From positions 1 to 62,036 of the forward strand of contig VGZH01000026.1 in NCBI GenBank assembly GCA_016872645.1: DNA of 62,036 nt, read 5' to 3'. This DNA is from Planctomycetota bacterium (GTDB lineage Bacteria > Planctomycetota > Planctomycetia > Planctomycetales > Planctomycetaceae). Under the pieces are notes generated by a model. The model made no database searches and had not been told where the DNA came from. It was given only the letters and a program-made list of their open reading frames with translations. The number at the start of each line of letters is the position of its first letter. Position 1 is the stretch's first letter. Shown here one piece after another: positions 56,164 through 62,036 of this stretch. A program made the translations under genes and the position numbers.

Positions 56164-58125
56164 ATGAATGCTCTTGCTCAACTTCGCTCCCGATTTGCGA
56201 AAGCACTTTCTGATCTGGCCGCCGACCCCGCACCGTTCACAGCGATGGTGCGCCCGACTCAGGACGCGAAGTTCGGGGATTTTCAAGCCAATTTTGCCAT
56301 GCCGCTGGCCAAGCAGCTCGGCAAGAATCCGCGCGATCTGGCGGCCGAGATTGTCGGCAAGCTGGATCTGTCCGATTTGTGTCAGCCGCTCGAAGTGGCC
56401 GGGCCGGGCTTCATCAACATTCGGCTGAAGGACGACTGGCTGACCGAGCAGACAAATCGCAGTGTCACCGACGCGCGACTCGGCGTTGAAGCAAACACGA
56501 CGCCGAAGCGGATCGTGATTGATTACTCGGCCCCCAACGTCGCGAAGCCGATGCACGTCGGGCATCTGCGGAGCACGGTGCTCGGCAACGCGCTGTACCG
56601 GGTCGCCAAGTTTCTGGGGCATCACGTCCAGGGGGACAACCACATCGGCGACTGGGGAACGCAATTCGGGATGATCCTGTTCGGCTACAAGAATTTTCTC
56701 GACCGAGCGGCGTTCGAGTCGGCTCCGGTCACGGAACTCGCTCGGCAATACCGGCTCGTCAGCCAGCTTTCGACTTATCACGACGCGAAGGTCGAGTTGC
56801 CAAAGGCTGAGACGCGGCTCGCGCAGCTTGAAATCGAATTGGCCGCGGCTGAAGCCAGCAAGTCGGCCAACGACAAGAACGCCGAGAAGACATTGAAGAA
56901 GCAGCGCTCAGATCTCAACGAGGTTCGCGAGCAAATCGCGTCACTCAAAAAGCAGATCGAGACGGTCGAGTCGTCGCCGTCGTTGAAAGCTCTCGCCGAC
57001 GCATATCCGCAGATCGCGGAGCTGGCGCGGCTGGAGACGGCGAAGCTGCACGCGGGGACCGAGGAGAACACGCGGCTCTGGAATCAGTTCGTGCCGCAAT
57101 GCCTGGCGGCGATTCAGGGAATTTACGACCGGCTCGACATTCGCTTTGACATGACCTGCGGCGAGAGTTTCTATAACCCAATGTTGGCCGATGTTGTCGC
57201 CGACTTGCAGGCGAAAGGACTGGCGTCCGAAAGCGACGGGGCAATTTGCGTTTTTATTCCAGGCAACGCGGCACCGTTCATCGTTCGCAAGCGGGACGGA
57301 GCCTTCACCTACGCGACCAGCGACCTTGCGACGATCCGGTATCGAGTCAACGTGTTGCATGCCGACACAATGCTGTACGTCGTCGACACTCGGCAGAGCG
57401 AGCATTTTCGGTTGCTGTTCGAGACCGCGAAGTTGTGGGGCTACGGCGATCGCGAGATGGTTCACGTCAACTTCGGCACGATTCTCGGTAAGGACAACAA
57501 ACCGTACAAGACTCGGTCAGGTGACACGATCGGCCTCGAAAGCCTGCTCGACGCGGCAGTCGCGAAGGCTCGACAAATTGTCGACGCGAATGACGACAGC
57601 AAACCCGAAGGACGCGAGTTGAACGACGACGCGCGAGCCACCGTCGCCGAGACTGTCGGTCTCGGAGCCATCAAGTATGCGGACTTGCGACACAACCGCG
57701 AGAGCGACTACGTCTACGACGAAGACAAGATGCTCGCGACAACCGGCGACACGGCGACGTATATGCAATACGCGTATGCTCGCGTAGCGGGCATCTTTCG
57801 CAAAGGGGGAGTCAACCGCGAAACGTTGCGGAACAGCGGTGGTCGCCTCCTCATCACGCATCCGTCCGAACGGGCGCTCGCGCTGCAACTGCTCCGATTC
57901 AGTGAAGCGCTTGACGGCGTGCTGGCCGAATACCGGCCGAACATCCTGACCGATTACTTGTTCGCGACGGCGAATACCTTCAGCACCTTCTACCAAGGGT
58001 GCACAGTCTTGAAGGAGCCAGATGAGGCGATCCGCACCAGCCGCTTGCTGCTGTGCGACCTGACCGCTCGCGTCATTGCCACCGGCCTCGATCTGCTGGG
58101 GATCAAGACCTGCGAGCAAATGTAG
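56164..58125 (+). CDS. argS: Arginyl-tRNA synthetase
   Basis: Charges tRNA-Arg; class I. The protein has 653 residues. The HIGH-equivalent is KPMHVGHLRST, followed by GNALYRVAKFLGHHVQGDNHIGDWGTQFGM. The KMSKS-equivalent region reads LGKDNKPYKTRSGDT, as is normal for ArgS. The C-terminal anticodon-binding helix bundle has ATYMQYAYARVAGIF and ANTFSTFYQGC. Residues 205-275 form a charged coiled-coil insertion (ETRLAQLEIELAAAEASKSA, KTLKKQRSDLNEVREQ) absent from the standard protein. The start at ATG 56164 is the family N-terminus. The 55980-56163 stretch upstream is repeat DNA. Confidence 0.95.
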   Translation: MNALAQLRSRFAKALSDLAADPAPFTAMVRPTQDAKFGDFQANFAMPLAKQLGKNPRDLAAEIVGKLDLSDLCQPLEVAGPGFINIRLKDDWLTEQTNRSVTDARLGVEANTTPKRIVIDYSAPNVAKPMHVGHLRSTVLGNALYRVAKFLGHHVQGDNHIGDWGTQFGMILFGYKNFLDRAAFESAPVTELARQYRLVSQLSTYHDAKVELPKAETRLAQLEIELAAAEASKSANDKNAEKTLKKQRSDLNEVREQIASLKKQIETVESSPSLKALADAYPQIAELARLETAKLHAGTEENTRLWNQFVPQCLAAIQGIYDRLDIRFDMTCGESFYNPMLADVVADLQAKGLASESDGAICVFIPGNAAPFIVRKRDGAFTYATSDLATIRYRVNVLHADTMLYVVDTRQSEHFRLLFETAKLWGYGDREMVHVNFGTILGKDNKPYKTRSGDTIGLESLLDAAVAKARQIVDANDDSKPEGRELNDDARATVAETVGLGAIKYADLRHNRESDYVYDEDKMLATTGDTATYMQYAYARVAGIFRKGGVNRETLRNSGGRLLITHPSERALALQLLRFSEALDGVLAEYRPNILTDYLFATANTFSTFYQGCTVLKEPDEAIRTSRLLLCDLTARVIATGLDLLGIKTCEQM

Positions 58126-58277
58126 GCCAGGCGTTTCAGCCCGACTCGAAGATGCAACGACGCCCCATGATTGATCGGGGCAGCCTAAAATCGCCCGGAT
58201 GATTTATGTGTCGGAATGATTTCCTCACAGACTGCGTCGCGCCAACTTAAAAGTATGAATCATCTGGAAACGTTGAC

Positions 58278-60518
58278 CTACTTGGGAATCGCCTTCAGGA
58301 CTCCGCTGGCTCGCACAAGGTCGGGGTTGAGACTGCCAAGCGTGGCGGCGAAGGCGGTTTGCAATGTCGGGTCAGTTTCTTGCCGAGCCGATTTGCGGAA
58401 TTCGTCGACTTGCGATTCGGTCAGCAGCACGCCGTGACGTTGCATGTGCGCCGCGAGTTGAGCCAACGCGCGTTCGCGGACGGGAACTGAACGCGAAACG
58501 GCGGTGCCGACCTCGAAGAGTTTGACTTGAGCGGACGGCGTGGCGATCGCGCCGAGCACGAACAGGGCGGACTCGCCGAGTTCTTCCTCGTTGGTGGCAG
58601 TCAACAGCGTGTTCTCGGCGGGCTTGAGATCGAACAGGCTGGCTTGTCTGCGGTCGGCAAGTTGCGTGAGCCAGGCCAATGCAGCTTGACGCATGGCGAC
58701 TCGCTGCGGTTGCGTGATCGCGTCGGCATTCGCGGTTCGCAGAAATGCGGCGACTTGTTTGGCCATGACCGTCGAGTCACTGATTTTAAGAACAAAACGG
58801 ATGCGCGGATACGACTCGGCGAGCCGTTCGATGCGGGTCCGCAACTTGTCGTCGCCGTAAATCACGATGGGGATGAACGCGGTCCGTGCGTCGGAGCGCA
58901 AGTTGGCGATGGTCTGTGCAAGTTCCCAACGCGCAATATTGGCTTCGATCAGCAGCAGCGCGACATCGCCACGTTCGGCGGCGATCTTGAAACCGTCTTG
59001 GCCGGTCGGAGCGGTTTCCGGTTCAAAGCCCATTTCGATGAGAGCCGACGACATCGAAGTCGCCCGCTGTTCGTTGGCGTCGATCGCCACACCATGCGGT
59101 TTGCCAGAATCGCTCAATGCGCGGGCGAGAACTTCGATCACTCGCGATGCGCCGCGGAACGACGTCGCCGGATCCCAGGTCAGAATGGTTGAAGCAGCCG
59201 CGAATTGGACTCGGGCGTCCGGATAGTTAAGCGCGGCGACCACGGGTGCTGGCCGGCCTTCGATGGCTTTCAGCAGTCGGGCGGAACCGGTTTGAGCCAG
59301 AGCCTGCAACGCCGTGACGGCGACAAGTGATTCGCCGAGGCTCATGGCCTCGACCAATGCGGCTTGCATCACATCGGGACCGAGTTGCAAACCGACGTGA
59401 AACGCCGAACCGGGTCGTGTCGAGACGGCGGCACCACGTCCCGACTCGTGAATTTCGCTCGCCATCAGCGCCGTCCAGTACAGCGCATGCAGATCTTTCC
59501 GATTCGGAGCGAGTTCAAATGCTTGTCGGGCCTGTCGCAGACCTGTTCGCATCGAAGCCGTGTCCAACGAGACTGGCGTCATCGCGACCCCACCGGCCGA
59601 TTCGTCCCAACTCCAGAAATCGATCTGCCCGTCATCGTTAAGGATCCAGTCCGCTTCGCCGCGCAAATTGCGGCGGGCGGCCTTGGCCAGTTCGGCTGCG
59701 GCTCCGAATGGTGAAACGTTTGCGACTCGTTTGACGTCGCCGAAAACCAGACGAGCGAGAGCCTGCCGTGCCGCGAGCTGCACGGCCGGAGATTGCGACT
59801 CCTCGAAGGCTGGATGCCACAACCAAGTCTCGGCTTGTGGGTCACCGAGAAAGCCGAGGGCTTCGATCACGGTCGCTCGCAAATCCGGACTGGAACTTTC
59901 GACCGCACCCAGCAGACAGGGAACAACTTCGCGATTCAGCCGAGTCAACGTGTACAGCAACAGGTCGCGTTGTGCTTGGTCTCGCGAAGTATGCAAGGCG
60001 GTAACCAGACGAGCGGCCGCATAGCTGCCGGCATTTCGCAGTTGCAGAATGGCCACTTCGCGTTCAGCGGCGGTTTTGTTGAGTTGGCCAATGAGCTTGT
60101 CGACGCGAACAGGATCAGTCGCTCCTTTGCGAAATGCGGCATTGACCTGTTCGAGCAGTGTGATGGACTCGGGCTGCAAGCGCTTGTCATTCGACAATCG
60201 CAGAAACAGCGCCGGACCATGCTTGTCACGCAGCTTGAGCAGCATCTCGGTATCGGGATTCGCTTCCAGCAGCTTTTCCAAATACAGACGTGCCAGGCCG
60301 GGTCGAGCCAAGTCGGTCATCAGCACAACCGCGTCCATCAACGTCTGGGGTGTGCGAGGTTCAGAAAGCAACGGGTTGTCTTCGAGTGGTGCTGCGCTCG
60401 TGGCTTTTTCCGCCGGCGGAGCTTCCTCAGCCGCATCCTGGGCCAGCGCGAACGAGTTCGCGACCAGCAGCATGATCGCCATCGATGGCGCGATCCAACC
60501 AGTCCCACGAATCATCAT
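58278..60518 (-). CDS. Exported HEAT-repeat protein with a pseudo-receiver domain (746 aa)
   Basis: An N-terminal signal peptide (MAIMLLVANSFALAQDAAEE) is followed by helical HEAT-like repeats: LDLLLYTLTRLNREVVPCLLGAV, DLRATVIEALGFLGDPQA, VQLAARQALARLVFGD and LVAVTALQALAQTGSARLLKAIE. At about residues 472-590 there is a receiver-like domain: GVAIDANEQRATSMSSALIEMGFE, then LLLIEANIARWELAQ, then FIPIVIYGDD and VLKISDS. The phospho-acceptor position appears to be Glu (LLLIE) instead of Asp. Another helical part closes it (ESALFVLGAIATPSAQ, PTLQTAFAATLGSL). ATG 60518 is preceded by GGGAG at 8 bases. Being exported, it probably does not take part in cytosolic phosphotransfer. Confidence 0.8.
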   Translation of the reverse strand: MMIRGTGWIAPSMAIMLLVANSFALAQDAAEEAPPAEKATSAAPLEDNPLLSEPRTPQTLMDAVVLMTDLARPGLARLYLEKLLEANPDTEMLLKLRDKHGPALFLRLSNDKRLQPESITLLEQVNAAFRKGATDPVRVDKLIGQLNKTAAEREVAILQLRNAGSYAAARLVTALHTSRDQAQRDLLLYTLTRLNREVVPCLLGAVESSSPDLRATVIEALGFLGDPQAETWLWHPAFEESQSPAVQLAARQALARLVFGDVKRVANVSPFGAAAELAKAARRNLRGEADWILNDDGQIDFWSWDESAGGVAMTPVSLDTASMRTGLRQARQAFELAPNRKDLHALYWTALMASEIHESGRGAAVSTRPGSAFHVGLQLGPDVMQAALVEAMSLGESLVAVTALQALAQTGSARLLKAIEGRPAPVVAALNYPDARVQFAAASTILTWDPATSFRGASRVIEVLARALSDSGKPHGVAIDANEQRATSMSSALIEMGFEPETAPTGQDGFKIAAERGDVALLLIEANIARWELAQTIANLRSDARTAFIPIVIYGDDKLRTRIERLAESYPRIRFVLKISDSTVMAKQVAAFLRTANADAITQPQRVAMRQAALAWLTQLADRRQASLFDLKPAENTLLTATNEEELGESALFVLGAIATPSAQVKLFEVGTAVSRSVPVRERALAQLAAHMQRHGVLLTESQVDEFRKSARQETDPTLQTAFAATLGSLNPDLVRASGVLKAIPK

Positions 60519-61149
60519 GATCGATTCTCCCACGGGGTCTTTCGCCAGCCTTGCAATCTGGTTATTTCGACGACGTGATTGTCATCACGAGCACACGCGC
60601 AGCACAGAGCGAACGGAAGTGGCCTGAGCTTCCACTTCTGTAATTCGGATGCTGTCCGGCAAGAGTTGCTCCGAACCGCAGAACTTCCGAACGCGCGGTT
60701 GTTACGTCTTGGAATCCCGCTGAACCGTGCACCGTCACACGTCGATGCGAAACTTCGCGGGTACTGTGGAAAAGTCACAACGGTCGGATCGGCGCGATCA
60801 TCCCGGTTCGCGCGATTAAGTATGGCGCACGGGGACTTGAGACAAACTCGGCGCAACGACGGTTTTTTTTCAAGCGGCTGTGGGCTTTGCCCCAATCTCT
60901 GGAATAACCGGTTGTCAAATTAAAAACTCTCGGAAATGGTTGAGAAAATCATCTTGCATTCGCCTCGCGCGGCGGGAAGAGTTGCAACGCTCATAGTCTG
61001 AACTCGTGTTATCCCCCAATCCCTCAGCGATGTCGGATCCGGTGTTCACGCGACGCGAAGTTGCGGCGGACGATTATTGAATCCGACCAGTCATGTTTCC
61101 GAAGTCTTGATGTGGCCTTCGGACGGGAACCCATCAAGGAGAGACTGAG
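60519..61149. other. Divergent intergenic region with ribosome-binding site for the RTX gene
   Basis: This 631-bp gap lies between the HEAT gene (minus) and the RTX gene (plus). A run of eight T at about 60863-60870 is its clearest landmark. AAGGAGAG at 61136-61143, 6 bases before ATG 61150, is a strong ribosome-binding site. An open frame 60515-60895 (minus) has no protein-like composition and is not called. I cannot fix a promoter. Confidence 0.4.
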
Positions 61150-62036
61150 ATGTTGTTGACGCAATGGTTGAATCAACTGTCCGCTCGCGTCCTGCGAAGA
61201 CGATCGCGCCTGCTGTCCCGCAACCGCCGCAAGCTGACGCGACTCACTCCGACGGCGATGGAATCGCTGGAGAACCGTGTGGTTCCCACAATTGGAGTGG
61301 ACATCACGGCTGGTGTGGTCACCGTCACGGGTGATGGTACCGCCACAGATCTCAACATTTCAGCCGCCGGCGGAAGCTATACGTTTAATTCTGGATCAGA
61401 CATTTTTACGGTCATCACCAGTGATGGAAGCTTGCCTTCTTCCGGAGGTGGCACTGGCGCATTGCAGGTCGGCAACACAGCCACACCTGTGAGTGGCCTG
61501 GACGTGGATTTCACATCAAACGCCGCATCCGTCACCATTACTTCCACGTCACTGGATTTCGAGGTTTCGGGAGGCGCTGGGAGTACTTTCCAGGGTCCCA
61601 ACGCTCATGCGCTATGGACGTTGGATATCGGCGGCGACAGCACTGTGACCTTCAGTTCCAACGGCGCTAACAGGGTGGTGACGTTCAATGGCTTTGAGAA
61701 TGCCAATGGCGGTTCGGGCAATGACCGCATGAACGTCGATAGCTGGACGGGCGGCGAGTTGAATGGTGGCCTTGGAAATGACACGGTTGATGCGCAATTA
61801 GCCACTGATGCCGTTGTGGCACTTGGCGGTGATGGCAATGACGAGATGATCGGTTCAGAATTTGACGACACTTTGGATGGTGGCGCGGGAACCGATCGAC
61901 TGTCTGGCCTGGATGGGAACGACGTGTTGACGGGTGGTTTGGGCAATGACACGCTCAATGGCGGCGACGGCTTCGACGCCTTCACGGAAGTCGGCGTCAA
62001 TGGCAACGTCACGATCACGAACAGTAAGTCCACTGA
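61150..62036 (+). CDS. RTX-type calcium-binding repeat protein, 3' end cut by window edge
   Basis: 295 codons are visible and the frame is open at the right edge. The N-terminus (SRLLSRNRRKLTRLTPTAMESLENRVVPTI) is basic and ends in an LExLExR-like tag found on planctomycete giant surface proteins; its role in export is unproven. The middle is a Gly/Ser/Thr-rich beta sheet. From about residue 180 there are nonapeptides GGSGNDRMN, GGLGNDTVD, GGDGNDEMI, GGAGTDRLS, GLDGNDVLT, GGLGNDTLN and GGDGFDAFT, which fold into a calcium-binding beta-roll. It is likely cell-surface or secreted. Confidence 0.88.
   Translation, partial: MLLTQWLNQLSARVLRRRSRLLSRNRRKLTRLTPTAMESLENRVVPTIGVDITAGVVTVTGDGTATDLNISAAGGSYTFNSGSDIFTVITSDGSLPSSGGGTGALQVGNTATPVSGLDVDFTSNAASVTITSTSLDFEVSGGAGSTFQGPNAHALWTLDIGGDSTVTFSSNGANRVVTFNGFENANGGSGNDRMNVDSWTGGELNGGLGNDTVDAQLATDAVVALGGDGNDEMIGSEFDDTLDGGAGTDRLSGLDGNDVLTGGLGNDTLNGGDGFDAFTEVGVNGNVTITNSKST

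Noticed and set aside
60515-60895. A 126-codon minus-strand frame before the HEAT gene
   Set aside because: No ribosome-binding site, composition unlike a protein, and no family hint; left as intergenic.

Overview
The window looks like a piece of a planctomycete chromosome. Visible hallmarks are two DUF1501 proteins with Tat-type leaders, a very large PVC-type protein ending in cupredoxin and cytochrome c domains, a receiver/HATPase pair of planctomycete type, an N-terminal LExLExR-like tag on an RTX protein, giant membrane-anchored proteins of unrecognised family, and GC-rich sequence with many short intergenic inverted repeats. Genus cannot be given. There is no insertion sequence, phage gene, CRISPR array, tRNA or rRNA that I can see.

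Layout. 1-1.7 kb: an exported EF-hand protein cut by the left edge. 1.8-6.3 kb (minus): yidC, a dicarboxylate/amino-acid:cation symporter and nadC, packed as an operon. 6.5-7.2 kb: a phosphodiesterase. 7.4-21.1 kb (minus): a tightly packed four-gene set of two giant envelope proteins (1149 and 2868 aa) followed, with overlaps, by an ABC ATPase and permease that lack a binding protein. 21.5-32.9 kb (plus): two membrane proteins, uvrC, recO, BamD-like and LptE-like lipoproteins, rpmA, a DUF1501 protein, a split Tm-1-like pair (UPF0261 plus TIM barrel), and a decayed receiver gene next to a HATPase. 32.9-47 kb: asnS, yifB/comM, a CYTH protein, DUF971, a 1761-aa SGNH/propeller/HEAT/discoidin/cupredoxin/cytochrome c protein, sppA, a secreted protein of unknown function and an RluA-type pseudouridine synthase. 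47-60.5 kb: a YHS-tailed exported protein, ferredoxin, MazG-like protein, tRNA-dihydrouridine synthase, a second DUF1501 protein, a stand-alone E2 acyltransferase domain, a double-ACT protein, an AI-2E/PerM transporter, an exported metallo-beta-lactamase-fold protein, argS, and an exported HEAT protein with a pseudo-receiver. The right edge cuts an RTX-repeat protein.

Themes. Envelope biogenesis recurs (YidC, BamD-like, LptE-like, SppA, the giant proteins), which fits a Gram-negative-type outer membrane. Translation and DNA repair housekeeping genes (asnS, argS, rpmA, dus, rluA, uvrC, recO) are scattered between exported planctomycete-type proteins.

The most unusual signals are: (1) three BIME-like intergenic elements, each a pair of inverted copies of one hairpin whose stem covaries between copies; (2) the giant-protein/ABC operon, built from three related modules and carrying a relic internal signal peptide; (3) an exported HEAT protein with a pseudo-receiver domain whose phospho-acceptor position appears to be Glu; (4) the decayed receiver/HATPase locus.
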